From NCBI GenBank assembly GCA_046565595.1, contig JBKHYG010000017.1, forward strand, positions 1-63,393: a DNA stretch of 63,393 nucleotides, given 5' to 3'. Each line of letters starts with the position of its first letter. Within the stretch, counting starts at the first letter, position 1. Below are positions 7,761-16,973 of this stretch, piece by piece. The notes below the pieces were generated by a model, which did no database searches, was not told where the DNA came from, and was given only the letters and a program-made list of their open reading frames with translations. A program made the position numbers and the translations under genes. The stretch is from JBKHYG01 sp046565595 (GTDB lineage Bacteria > Actinomycetota > AC-67).

Positions 7761-8224
7761 CCGTACACGACCAGCTTCCCAGACACCATGTACGGGACCA
7801 CGGTGCACTTGAACTGATAGTTGCCAGGAGCGAGGTTGATCGTCAAGGTCTTCGACTGGCCGCCATCCAACTCGCCCGAGTCGATCGGTGTTCCTTCTAC
7901 GGTGAAAGAGTGTTTCTGACCGGGGTTGGCGCTGTTGATGAACTTCACCTTGTCGCCGGACCTCACCGCGAAATCATTAGGTTCGTAGACATTGCCAGAG
8001 GTCGCCCTGACCTCGTAGGTCTCGGCCTTCGGACCTTGAGGCTTCTGAGTGGTAGGAGGCGGAGCCTTCTTGGTCGGCTTCGGCTTGTCAGGGGCCTTCT
8101 TCGTTGTCGGCGGCTTGGAGGAGGGCGGCGGCGTGTAGTCGAGATCATCACCGATGGAGGTTCCGCTCGAGCAGGCGCCGAGCACCAACAGCATCGCGAG
8201 ACTGATCGATAGACGACGGATCAT
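7757..8224 (-). CDS. cupredoxin-like lipoprotein (amicyanin type) lacking one copper ligand
   Basis: The protein has 155 residues. A lipobox (MLLVLGAC, Cys18) is followed by a Pro/Lys/Thr linker (about residues 28-65) that would span the cell wall, then a plastocyanin/amicyanin-type beta barrel (about 68-155). The expected type-1 copper site has His105 (KHSFTV), Cys140 and Met146, but the position of the second His, three residues after the Cys in amicyanin, is Val143 (CTVVPYM). Copper binding and electron transfer are therefore doubtful. It starts 8 bases after the MFS-ABC gene and overlaps the next lipoprotein gene by 4 bases. Confidence 0.88.
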   Translation of the reverse strand: MIRRLSISLAMLLVLGACSSGTSIGDDLDYTPPPSSKPPTTKKAPDKPKPTKKAPPPTTQKPQGPKAETYEVRATSGNVYEPNDFAVRSGDKVKFINSANPGQKHSFTVEGTPIDSGELDGGQSKTLTINLAPGNYQFKCTVVPYMVSGKLVVYG

Positions 8225-8232
8225 CAGGGAAG

Positions 8233-11200
8233 CTACTCCTTGTTCTTCTTGGTTACGGCGCCAGAGCGCTTGATGACCGACTCGTCGCCACCCAGATAGG
8301 CCTGGACGACTCGCTCATCGCTCAAGACGACATCGGGACGATCACGGATCACGACCTTGCCCAGTACCATCGCGATCAGCTCGTCGCTGACCGCGCTGAT
8401 CAGAGGCATGTCGTGCTCGATGATGATAAGACTGCAGCCGGTCTCTCGCTTGATCTGGTTCAGCAGCGGGCCCATGTTCTCGGCCTCGCGCTGGGCAAGA
8501 CCGCTCGAAGGCTCATCCAGCAGGAGCACTCGAGGTTCTGCGGCCAATACGCATGCCAGGTCGAGGATGCGACGGGTTCCCGTAGAGAGTTCGCTGACGA
8601 ACTTGTCCCGGTAACCGCCGAGCTCTAAGAGTTCGATGAGAGCATCCGCCTTGCGCCGCGTGGTGGCTTCACTGCGGCGCGCCTGCGGTAGACCCAGGCC
8701 GTGGACCACCATGCTCTTGACCTCGAGGTGCCGTTCGAAGGAGAGCGCGACGGTCTCGAACACGGTCAGCGAGGGGAACAGCTTGGCGTCCTGGAATCGA
8801 CGGACCATACCGAGGGCCGCCCTTTGCTCGGGCGAATAGTTGGTCACATCCTTTCCGAGCAGCATGATGCGACCCTCATCGATCGGGTTGAAGCCGCTGA
8901 TCATCTCGAGGACCGTGGTCTTACCGGCACCGTTCGGCCCGATCAGACCGAGCGCTTCGTTCTCACGGAGGGCGAATGAGACACCGTCGACCGCCCGCAC
9001 GCCGCCGTAGGTCTTGACCAGACCTTCTACCTCGAGGATGTTTGCACGCTCCTCGTCGCGGAGCTTGGGAGCGACCGCGGCGCTGCCTCCGAGGCTCTTG
9101 CCACCCTTGAGGAATACAGCACGCATGATGTCGGGACGGCCGAGCAGGTCCTCGGTCGGACCGTCGAAGCGGATCTCGCCCTTCTCCATGAACACGGCGC
9201 GTTCGGCGACCGTGAGGGCAACATTCACCGACTGCTCGACGAGGATGATCGTCGTCCCACGCTGGTGGATCGCACGAACGATCTTCAGCAGTTGCTCGAC
9301 GATCGCCGGCGCTAGTCCCAGAGACAACTCGTCGATCATCAGCAACTTCGGACGAGACAGGAACGCCTGAGCGAGGGTGAGCATCTGCTGCTCGCCACCG
9401 GACATCGATCCGGCCGCCTGACCGAGCTTCTCACGCAGGATCGGGAAGTAGGAGAAGACCTGCTCGACCTCGTTGGCGTAGTTGGGGTCGTCGCTGTAGA
9501 GCCAGCCGGCGAGCTCGAGGTTCTCCTTGACGGTCAAGGACGGGAAGATGCCTCGTCCACCGGGCGTCTGGGCTATGCCTTCAGCCGCGATCTCGTGCGG
9601 AGGGACATGGGTGATGTCCTTGCCATCGAAGACGATGGCGCCGCCCGAGGCCTCCTGCGTGCCGCTGATGGCTCGTAGAACCGTCGATTTACCCGCGCCG
9701 TTGGTTCCGAGCAGCGCGATGATCTCGCCCTCCTCGACATCGAGATCCACATCGAACAGAACCTGGACGGAGTCGTAGTGGACATCCACGCCGCGAAGGA
9801 CCAGCAACTTGCCCTTGCCGGCGAGCTTGGCTTCTCGCCAGGTCTCCTCTGCGAGTGCTGCCGCTGCGGCCGAGCGCATGTCGAACTCGACATAGGGTCC
9901 GGCGGTGATAACGATGAGGCTACCGATGAACGAGAAGGGCACGAAGGTCAAGATCGCGGATCTCATGCCACCCGCGCCAGCGATCGCGCCGATGATCGGG
10001 AACATGAAGAAGACCGGGATGGTCCAGTAGTCGAGCGTCGCGATACCGAGGTTCCTGAGCCGAGGCGGGATGACCATCGAGGTCACCGCGACGGTCGCGG
10101 GAAGGATCATCGCGTCGAAGAAGGTCGTTATCAGGATGATCGCAACCACGAAGGGGACATTCGGCCCCAGCGCGATCCCTACATAGCCGAGCGCAGTTAC
10201 GGCGCCCGCCACGCCAGAGATCATGACTACACGGCCAGGGTTGCGGCCAACGATGCGGTCCACCAACGGGCCACCCATCGCGACCCCCATGAAGGCGGTG
10301 AGTGCGGCTAGCGAGCCGATGACGCCGCGCGCGAACAGGTCCACCTGATGGGTCGTGGCCAGATACAACGGCATGAAGATGGCGAAGCCCAGCGTCGATA
10401 GCTGGGCGAAGGGGACGGCGTACGAGTAGCGCCTGAGTGTCCGGACCCCCCACGCCGCGCGGAAGGCCTCTCCCCAGGAGGGCGGCTCCTGCTGGCGCCG
10501 CGCGATCTCTTCGTTGGCACCGAAGGCTTTGCGTTCGTGATAGCCGCGGATCGGCTCGGGCATCTTGAAGAAGTACAGGGACAGCAAGACCCCTGCGACG
10601 CCGACGATGAGGAACGGAACGCGCCAGCCGAACATCGACCCGATGACGCCTACGAACAGAGGAGCGATGACTGCGCCGATCTGGCGCCCCGCTGCGCGGA
10701 AGGCATATGACTGGCCGCGCGCTTCGGGCGGGACATAGTCGGCGATCAGCGAGAATCCCACGGCATTGGGACCGAGCTCGCCGACCGTGTCCAAACTGCG
10801 GGCTCCATATAGGCCGAACCTGTTCGGCGAGAGACCGGTGAAGAGGACTCCGATCGAGTTGACCAGCGAACCGATCGCGAACAGCGTGACGCGACGGGAC
10901 CGGTCACCCAGGTATCCCAGCGGCACTGACAACAGCGTTCCCAGGAGCCCGATCCACTTGGCCAACTCGAGGATGGCGCTCAGGTTCAGCTTGAAGGACC
11001 GCTGGATCTCGGGAAGCGCCTGGCTGAAGGCCCTCGCACCGAAGATCGAGACGATCCCGAGAGCCATCAGCATGATCAGGGGTGTGCGACCGTAAGAGGA
11101 CTGCAGGTTGCTGATCCTCAAGCCTTGGCGGATCAGCTTGAAAGGCTGCAACCAGAGCGGACCGTCAGGTTTCTCGTCGCGCCTGGCCGTGGTGCCGGGG

Positions 11201-11364
11201 ATGTGAGATTCGACGATCTCGGTGGGTGCGTCAGCGGGCGGCTCGTGCGAGGTGTCTTCGGGAACCGGAGCGTTGACCGCCGGGATCTCTTTGGTGTCGT
11301 CCTCTACGGTCGTCGAATCGACCTGCGCACCCTCGATCGGTTTCGGGTCCTCTTGCCGGCTCAT
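8233..11364 (-). CDS. MFS transporter fused to two LivF/LivG-type ABC ATPases
   Basis: This single open frame encodes 1043 residues from an ATG that overlaps the preceding stop (ATGA). After an acidic cytosolic tail, residues about 75-510 form a 12-helix major facilitator domain with the loop motif GYLGDRSRR. Then comes a LivF-like ATPase (about 525-770) with Walker A LLGTNGAGKST, signature MSGGEQQ and Walker B LLMIDELSLGL, where the usual DEP is DEL. Last is a LivG-like ATPase (about 785-1025) with LIGPNGAGKTT, LSTGTRRI and VLLLDEPSSGL. The ATPases should energise the LivH-LivM fusion permease encoded just upstream. Why an MFS unit is attached is unknown. The ORF is continuous, with no sign of an assembly joint. 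Confidence 0.93.
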   Translation of the reverse strand: MSRQEDPKPIEGAQVDSTTVEDDTKEIPAVNAPVPEDTSHEPPADAPTEIVESHIPGTTARRDEKPDGPLWLQPFKLIRQGLRISNLQSSYGRTPLIMLMALGIVSIFGARAFSQALPEIQRSFKLNLSAILELAKWIGLLGTLLSVPLGYLGDRSRRVTLFAIGSLVNSIGVLFTGLSPNRFGLYGARSLDTVGELGPNAVGFSLIADYVPPEARGQSYAFRAAGRQIGAVIAPLFVGVIGSMFGWRVPFLIVGVAGVLLSLYFFKMPEPIRGYHERKAFGANEEIARRQQEPPSWGEAFRAAWGVRTLRRYSYAVPFAQLSTLGFAIFMPLYLATTHQVDLFARGVIGSLAALTAFMGVAMGGPLVDRIVGRNPGRVVMISGVAGAVTALGYVGIALGPNVPFVVAIILITTFFDAMILPATVAVTSMVIPPRLRNLGIATLDYWTIPVFFMFPIIGAIAGAGGMRSAILTFVPFSFIGSLIVITAGPYVEFDMRSAAAAALAEETWREAKLAGKGKLLVLRGVDVHYDSVQVLFDVDLDVEEGEIIALLGTNGAGKSTVLRAISGTQEASGGAIVFDGKDITHVPPHEIAAEGIAQTPGGRGIFPSLTVKENLELAGWLYSDDPNYANEVEQVFSYFPILREKLGQAAGSMSGGEQQMLTLAQAFLSRPKLLMIDELSLGLAPAIVEQLLKIVRAIHQRGTTIILVEQSVNVALTVAERAVFMEKGEIRFDGPTEDLLGRPDIMRAVFLKGGKSLGGSAAVAPKLRDEERANILEVEGLVKTYGGVRAVDGVSFALRENEALGLIGPNGAGKTTVLEMISGFNPIDEGRIMLLGKDVTNYSPEQRAALGMVRRFQDAKLFPSLTVFETVALSFERHLEVKSMVVHGLGLPQARRSEATTRRKADALIELLELGGYRDKFVSELSTGTRRILDLACVLAAEPRVLLLDEPSSGLAQREAENMGPLLNQIKRETGCSLIIIEHDMPLISAVSDELIAMVLGKVVIRDRPDVVLSDERVVQAYLGGDESVIKRSGAVTKKNKE

Positions 11365-13511
11365 ACGGTCACCTTCCCATATAGACGGGACGGCAGCGTG
11401 TAACGCTGATCGGCCCGAAGGGCTCCGATCCCTTGGCTTGGCACGGCAGGAGCCAAGGGCGTGAGGCGTTTCTCCCAAGCATCTGGAGAGTAATCAGCGA
11501 ACAGACTGGGAACGACGATGTGTCGCCTAAGCGCGACGACCCGCAGCACAGCATCCCGTATCCCGAAGACGATCTGGGCGAGGCCGCCTGGGATCGCCAT
11601 CATCAGGGCGAGCCCACCGACCCCGGTCAGGATGCCAAGCACCCCAGGGAACAGGATGCCTCCGCCCACGAAATACAGGGTTCCGAGGAAGGCACCAGCG
11701 ATCGAACTCACGCCTCCGATGATGACCAGTTGGAACACACCGAAGGAGAGTTGCGCGTTGTAGAAGGCTGGATCCATGCCTCGCTGAAGATGCACAGTGA
11801 TGCCTCCAGCGAAGGCCGCCAAGAAGCCCGAGATCGCGAAGGCCATCAGGCGTGTTCGCACGATGTCCACACCGAAGGCCTGGACACCCTGCTCGTTGTC
11901 GCGAAGCGCGATCAGCAGGCGGCCTGCGCGACTGTTGCGAAGGGTCCTCACCATCACCGCGACGATCAGGAACGCCAGCAGGGAGAAGTAATACTGCGTC
12001 CGCGGATCGTCGAGATTGAACACCAAGATGCTCGGACTCTCGATGAGAGTTGGAACGCTGCTAGCCAGGAACCTGTCCGAGAACAGGATCGTCGGGAACG
12101 CGATAGCCAGCGCGAAACTCGAGACCGCAAGGAACAAGCCTCGGATCCGCAGAGCGGGAAGCCCAACCAGAACCGCGAGTATGGCGCCAGCGAGACCAGC
12201 GATGGGCAGCGCGAGGAGGAACGGGAACCCGGTCGAGGTCAGGTTTCCTGCGATGTAGGCCCCTGTCCCCAGGAATGCGATGTGACCCAGGCTGATCTGG
12301 CCGGTCCAGCCGGTCAGGATGACCAGAGATACCGCCAGGATCGACCCGGTCCAAACCGCGCTCATCGCGCCGGTGTTCTCGGATCCGAACACCCATGGGA
12401 ACGCCAAGACGATCAATGCCCCGATGGCGATCAACGATTGGCGCGTTCGTCGGATGAAGGGCAGCGCCAAGAGTTCGCGCGGGGTGGGGCGCACCTCTCG
12501 GGTCGCCTTCCAAGAACTCGAGTCGTCCACGCGAGAAACCTTGTGCCTCTGGAACAGCAGGGCAACCAGGACGATGCCGAAGGTGATGATGTCGAGCAGA
12601 GAACCATCACCCAGTTGGGCGAACATGCTCTGCCGAAGGATCACCAGCCCCATACCCGTGAGGAAAGCGATCGGGAGGCTCATCATCTTGGCTACCACCG
12701 CGGCGGTCAGCGGTAGCACCAGGACGGTCTGAGGGGCGACCTGTCCGGGGACATAGGGTTCGGTCACCATGTTGGCGATGCCGGCAACACTCGTGATCAA
12801 CCCGACGATGGCCCAGACGCCGATGTTCAGCAGCTTGACATTGATACCGAGCAGCGATGCACGATCGGCGTTCTCGGCAGAAGCTCGGACCGCGATCCCC
12901 ATCCGGGACCGTTTGAAGAAGATCACCAGACCAAGCAAGGCGAGCGCGATGGCGAAGAAGCTGACGATGTGAGCCAGCCGGATGGGGGTAACCCCTAGCT
13001 GGAAGATCTGGTTATCGAAGAATGTGCCGGGCGTTGGGATCGGCTGAACCTGGATGCTCTCGCCGGGCTTCTGGAAGGCCGAGGCGACCTCTTGACTGAC
13101 GATCCCAACGATGCCGGTCATGAACACGGTGACAACCGTCAAGGTCAGGCGCGGATGCCTGAAGAACAGCGTCGAGGCCAGGATCCCGATGATCACCGCG
13201 ACCAAGGTTCCGCCGATGATCCCGACCGGCCAAGCGATCGGATACGGCAGGATCCCGCGCGTGTAGAACTCGTAGAAGAGCTGCATCGCGACCAGCGCCA
13301 GAGACGACTGCGCGAAGTTGATGATCCTGACCGTGCGGTAGATCATCACCAGCCCGATCGCGGAGATGCCCACGGTGGCAGCAGGGATAAGGCCGGTCAG
13401 GAACTCGCCAGCGGTTAGGCCCGCGACACCGAACGCATAGATCCCAAGGAGCAGGCCGATCCCCGCCGTTAGCGCGACGGTGAGTGTCTTACCTTCGAGC
13501 TTCTTGCTCAC
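11361..13511 (-). CDS. LivH-LivM fused branched-chain-type ABC permease
   Basis: This 716-residue protein combines both permease subunits of a branched-chain amino acid/amide (HAAT) ABC transporter. Residues about 1-335 are LivH-like (IGLVMIYRTVRIINFAQSSLALV, later VRASAENADRASLLGIN). Residues about 355-645 are LivM-like (GWTGQISLGHIAFLGTGAYIAG, then LIALRDNEQGVQAFGVD). A hydrophilic tail follows. The GTG start overlaps the lipoprotein stop (GTGA) and the stop overlaps the MFS-ABC start (ATGA). No LivJ/K-type binding protein is encoded in the operon, so substrate delivery is unexplained; one may be elsewhere in the genome, or the lipoproteins may replace it. Confidence 0.94.
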   Translation of the reverse strand: MSKKLEGKTLTVALTAGIGLLLGIYAFGVAGLTAGEFLTGLIPAATVGISAIGLVMIYRTVRIINFAQSSLALVAMQLFYEFYTRGILPYPIAWPVGIIGGTLVAVIIGILASTLFFRHPRLTLTVVTVFMTGIVGIVSQEVASAFQKPGESIQVQPIPTPGTFFDNQIFQLGVTPIRLAHIVSFFAIALALLGLVIFFKRSRMGIAVRASAENADRASLLGINVKLLNIGVWAIVGLITSVAGIANMVTEPYVPGQVAPQTVLVLPLTAAVVAKMMSLPIAFLTGMGLVILRQSMFAQLGDGSLLDIITFGIVLVALLFQRHKVSRVDDSSSWKATREVRPTPRELLALPFIRRTRQSLIAIGALIVLAFPWVFGSENTGAMSAVWTGSILAVSLVILTGWTGQISLGHIAFLGTGAYIAGNLTSTGFPFLLALPIAGLAGAILAVLVGLPALRIRGLFLAVSSFALAIAFPTILFSDRFLASSVPTLIESPSILVFNLDDPRTQYYFSLLAFLIVAVMVRTLRNSRAGRLLIALRDNEQGVQAFGVDIVRTRLMAFAISGFLAAFAGGITVHLQRGMDPAFYNAQLSFGVFQLVIIGGVSSIAGAFLGTLYFVGGGILFPGVLGILTGVGGLALMMAIPGGLAQIVFGIRDAVLRVVALRRHIVVPSLFADYSPDAWEKRLTPLAPAVPSQGIGALRADQRYTLPSRLYGKVTV

Positions 13512-14554
13512 AACACCTCACCGGGATCAAGCCGGGCGAGACGCGCGAGGAAGTTGCCGCTGATGAAAGTGTTGCCGCCGTCGATCGAGAAGACCTCCTG
13601 GATCGACCAACCGCCATACTGGGTCGCCATCCAGAAACTCCCGATCAACGAGACCTCGACATCACCGGTGATCTCGATGCTCGTGTTGAAACGCCAGGCC
13701 TGCGCCATCTGGTCACAGACGAAGACATTCTGTGGCTGCGCGACGATCACGCTCGTCGAGATGGTGGAGCTAGGCGGCGCAAGGGGAAGCTGCTGGCCTT
13801 CGACTTCCACATCGTTAGCTGCACGGTTGGGCTGAGTCGAGTCGGTCCTTTGGCCGGCACCCAGTGGGAAGCTGGCCAGTTTGAGACCACCGGTCTCGGC
13901 GTTGGCAGGTATGAACACGCGCGACTGTGTCTTATCGGCGGCCAGCGGGATCCGGATGCTTCGCAGGTAGATGCCAGCGACCTCGGCGTTCGAGGATTCC
14001 GCGTTCTCTGAAGCCTGCGACGGATAGATGATCGTGTACTCCATCGTCACGCCGTGACCTTCGTCGATCACCGTGTAGAAGAAGGAGTTCGTGCTCTCGT
14101 TGTCGCGCCGGACACCGACCCGCTTGTAGTCGTAGCCAGACTTCGACGGCTCGCCCGCGTAGTTGCCCTGATAGAAGGTCGGATACTGGCCGCGTCGAGG
14201 CCAGTTCCCTCCCCGCTCTGGGTCGTCAGGGTCGAAGGGACCAGGCCTGACCGAAGGAGGCGCCTGACCGTCGCGTGGCGAGTTCGTCTGCACGCCCGGG
14301 CAGAACGGGGTAGGCGGCGGCGGGGGTGGCGGCGGCGGAAGTGGAGGCGGCTCGTCCGGCGGGATGAAGATGTTCGGCGGAGGCGGGGGAGGAAGCGGCG
14401 GAGGCTCCAAGAGCTCCTCGACATCCACACCGAAGGCGAGGTCCACGGCGACCTTGCCGATGCTGACATCGGCCTTGGGCGCGAGGTTCGCGCAGGAGCT
14501 CACCGCGAAGGCGAGAGCCAGGACCGAAGCGAGATAGTTACGCGACCACTTCAT
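13508..14554 (-). CDS. proline-rich lipoprotein of unknown function
   Basis: This is a 348-residue protein with a lipobox (ALAFAVSSC). Residues about 51-85 contain runs of 6 and 9 consecutive prolines within a Pro-rich, acidic linker, likely to cross the cell wall. The C-terminal domain (about 110-348) has beta-rich stretches such as TNSFFYTVIDEGHGVTMEYTI, GIYLRSIRIPLAADKTQSRVF and EITGDVEVSLIGSFWMATQYGG. I do not recognise a periplasmic-binding fold or another family. The start overlaps the end of the TgpA-like gene by 17 bases and the stop overlaps the permease start by 4. Its position just before the permease makes it a candidate extracytoplasmic partner. Confidence 0.85.
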   Translation of the reverse strand: MKWSRNYLASVLALAFAVSSCANLAPKADVSIGKVAVDLAFGVDVEELLEPPPLPPPPPPNIFIPPDEPPPLPPPPPPPPPTPFCPGVQTNSPRDGQAPPSVRPGPFDPDDPERGGNWPRRGQYPTFYQGNYAGEPSKSGYDYKRVGVRRDNESTNSFFYTVIDEGHGVTMEYTIIYPSQASENAESSNAEVAGIYLRSIRIPLAADKTQSRVFIPANAETGGLKLASFPLGAGQRTDSTQPNRAANDVEVEGQQLPLAPPSSTISTSVIVAQPQNVFVCDQMAQAWRFNTSIEITGDVEVSLIGSFWMATQYGGWSIQEVFSIDGGNTFISGNFLARLARLDPGEVL

Positions 14555-16973
14555 CTTGCTTTCCCTTCCGTCTGGGGAACGACGGTAGACGGAGACGGAT
14601 CCGGTTTCCGTAGCGGATCTTCGTGCCCCTCTTCCTACGCTTCGGGAGGAACTTCCGCCACTCGAACTTGGGTACCGGCGGGCTCAGGAGTTCCGGAGCG
14701 TACGGATTGCGAAGACTCAAGCGCGACACATAGGCGACCGCCCTGATGGTGAAGGGTTGGGCTTCCGAGAGCCTCCTACGCAGGGAGCGCGACAACTCCT
14801 CGGCAGCTAGGACCTCGTCATCAGTGATCCGGCCTCGCAGGTCGCCGAAGAGCGTGCGTGTGACCAGCCAGGCCAACTCTTGGTGTTCCTCGTCGGGAAC
14901 GACCTTGCGGGTGTAGGCCAGCGGGGTCCCATAGGGGTCTCCGACGCCCAGGTCGGTGGCTAGGTCGCGCATGTCCGCATAAGCCACGGCGATCCGCTCG
15001 GAGCGTCCCTGCCGCAGCGCCCATTCCTTGCGTTTGGACCGGCGGCGCGCTTTGAGGATCACCGGGTAGGCGAAGTAGGCGAGGATGGCCGCGAGGATGA
15101 AAGGCATGGCGAGCAAGATGTATGCCTGCGCTTGCCGCAGCAGGTAGTTGGTGGGCTCGTCACGCTGAGGCACGAACAGGTTCACCGCGATGTCGTCACT
15201 CGGCAGGATGATGGAGTCCTGCGAAGCGTCGCCGGTGAGGCTCTGGCGCGCCTTCTTTGGAAGTCCGGTCACCGGGAACCAGCCGATGCCCTCGAAGTAG
15301 ACCTCGAGCCAGGAAGCGCCGTGCTTGGGTCGGTACTCGCGAAGCGTCTGGGCGGCCGCGGAAGCCTCACCGACATCGAAGCCGTAGCCGATACGCGCAG
15401 GCACACCGAGCCAACGCGCGAACATCGCTTGCGTTGCGACGATCTCGAATGGTGTGGCCTCACGGGTGCCGCTGAACATGTCTTCGATCTTCTCTGGCGG
15501 CACCGGGCTCGGAAGGCCGGCTCCGGCTGCCGTGATCATGCCCAGGTACTCCTCACGGATGTAGTCGAGCTGATCCCAGGTGTTGTCATAATCCTGTCGC
15601 GCCGTGGCGATGAGCGCGGCCGCAGACTCAGGCGGTTCGAGTTCAGCGGTGGAGGTGAATTCTTCGAAGAAGGCGGGGTCGGTGGGAGCAGGAGCGTTAC
15701 GCAGTTCCTGCTCGGTCGGCAGGAACGAGAACGAAGCCTGGTAGGCCAGCCCGTCGCCGACCTGACCCTCACGCACGAGGACGCGCTGCGTACGCACCTC
15801 GAGATCGAGTTTCGGGCCCTTGGTCACGCGGATCGCCTGCACCCGCGCCGGCATCGGGAGAACGGTGCCGTCGAGCCCCTGAACATTGATCGTCACGATC
15901 GACTGGCTCGGGCCCTCGTGACCGAAGGGACGGCCGACCAGACCATCGCGCGGCGCAGCTCGTTGTCCCGCCGCGTTGAAAGGCGGCAGCCTCCACCAAC
16001 CCTCCGGATCGATGACATCGAGGACGCCGGTGCGCCACGGCCCGGTGAAAGGAGCGTCCGGCGGGGTCTCGGCGGTGAACAGAACCCGGTCTTCGATCTC
16101 GGACAGTGGGATGGACTTAGGCCGCTGCGCGCGCTCGGTGGGGTCGAAGATCGGGTCGGGGAACAGGAAGCCTGCCTGGCTGACGGCGACCAGCGCGGCT
16201 GTCAGTGCTGCCAGCAGAGGCAACATACGGACCGCGCGACGGATCTCGTAGGCGACCGAGACCCCGTCACCTTCTCCCCTGTCCGCTCGGTAGATGACAG
16301 CCAGGCCGACGACGAAGGTGATGAAGGCGACGATGCCGGATGCGATCTGAGCGTCGGAAGGCTGCGCGATGGCTGCGAATGCGATCACCGGCATCGGTAC
16401 GAGAACGCCCATGGCCGGTTTGCGACCTACGGATCCCACCCAGGCGGCAGCGAAACCGAGCATCGCGAGCGTCCAGGGCAGGATCGCTTTCCAACCGTCA
16501 TCGAAGACCGCAGGAGGGCGGCGTTGCCTGGCGTTGGAGACTGCCTTTCCGAGCGTTTCTCCGATCGAGCCCAACGCTCCAGGGGAGGTGATCGCGAGCG
16601 CAACCAGTCCGCAGGCGAGGATCGCGCCGAAGGCGATCAGTTGGCTGACCCCGGGGCGCTTCGAGGGGCGTGCGGCGAACATCGCCGCGCCCACACCGAC
16701 CAAGGCACCGAAGACCGCGTAGAAGCGCGGCAGCGCACCGACGAACATGCCACCGACCAGGAACGCCGCACCGAGCGTGGTCGAGAGCGCCCCGAACGAG
16801 GGGCGCATGATCTCTTCCCGCGTTAACGGGCGATCCTCTTCCTCCTCGATCAGTTCAGAAGCCTGGCGGACCTTGCGTTCGGCTTCGCCACCGGAGTCCG
16901 CATGGGTGTCCGGCGTGGGAGCCGCCTGAGCATCCTCGAGTTCGGTGCGCGGGTCTTCGATGATCTGGCTCAT
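14538..16973 (-). CDS. TgpA-like membrane protein with degenerate transglutaminase domain
   Basis: The protein has 811 residues. An acidic cytosolic N-terminus is followed by a block of membrane helices (about 60-260), an extracytoplasmic region, a transglutaminase-like domain (about 490-575), one more membrane helix (about 622-645) and a cytosolic DUF4129-like tail. The architecture matches TgpA/DUF3488 proteins encoded next to MoxR and DUF58 genes. By hand alignment to active members, the catalytic Cys position is Pro508 (TREATPFEIVATQ), the His position is Ala553 (GASWLEVYF), and the Asp position is Thr569 (GWFPVTG). The fold-forming ARWLGVPARIGYGF and GWFPV motifs remain, so a non-enzymatic role is likely. 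Its ATG overlaps the DUF58 stop. Confidence 0.9.
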   Translation of the reverse strand: MSQIIEDPRTELEDAQAAPTPDTHADSGGEAERKVRQASELIEEEEDRPLTREEIMRPSFGALSTTLGAAFLVGGMFVGALPRFYAVFGALVGVGAAMFAARPSKRPGVSQLIAFGAILACGLVALAITSPGALGSIGETLGKAVSNARQRRPPAVFDDGWKAILPWTLAMLGFAAAWVGSVGRKPAMGVLVPMPVIAFAAIAQPSDAQIASGIVAFITFVVGLAVIYRADRGEGDGVSVAYEIRRAVRMLPLLAALTAALVAVSQAGFLFPDPIFDPTERAQRPKSIPLSEIEDRVLFTAETPPDAPFTGPWRTGVLDVIDPEGWWRLPPFNAAGQRAAPRDGLVGRPFGHEGPSQSIVTINVQGLDGTVLPMPARVQAIRVTKGPKLDLEVRTQRVLVREGQVGDGLAYQASFSFLPTEQELRNAPAPTDPAFFEEFTSTAELEPPESAAALIATARQDYDNTWDQLDYIREEYLGMITAAGAGLPSPVPPEKIEDMFSGTREATPFEIVATQAMFARWLGVPARIGYGFDVGEASAAAQTLREYRPKHGASWLEVYFEGIGWFPVTGLPKKARQSLTGDASQDSIILPSDDIAVNLFVPQRDEPTNYLLRQAQAYILLAMPFILAAILAYFAYPVILKARRRSKRKEWALRQGRSERIAVAYADMRDLATDLGVGDPYGTPLAYTRKVVPDEEHQELAWLVTRTLFGDLRGRITDDEVLAAEELSRSLRRRLSEAQPFTIRAVAYVSRLSLRNPYAPELLSPPVPKFEWRKFLPKRRKRGTKIRYGNRIRLRLPSFPRRKGKQDEVVA

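Noticed and set aside
11433..12716. Open frame of 427 codons antisense to the LivH-LivM gene
   Set aside because: The predicted product is a hydrophilic shadow of membrane helices, and no start signal supports it.
14290..14420. Simple repeat or CRISPR-like array
   Set aside because: The repetition is GGC/GGA-type codons for polyproline within a lipoprotein, with no spacer-repeat periodicity.
15132..16826. Open frame of 564 codons antisense to the TgpA-like gene
   Set aside because: It is a shadow of strong codon-position GC bias; no ribosome site, no recognisable domain and extreme Arg/Asp/Glu content.
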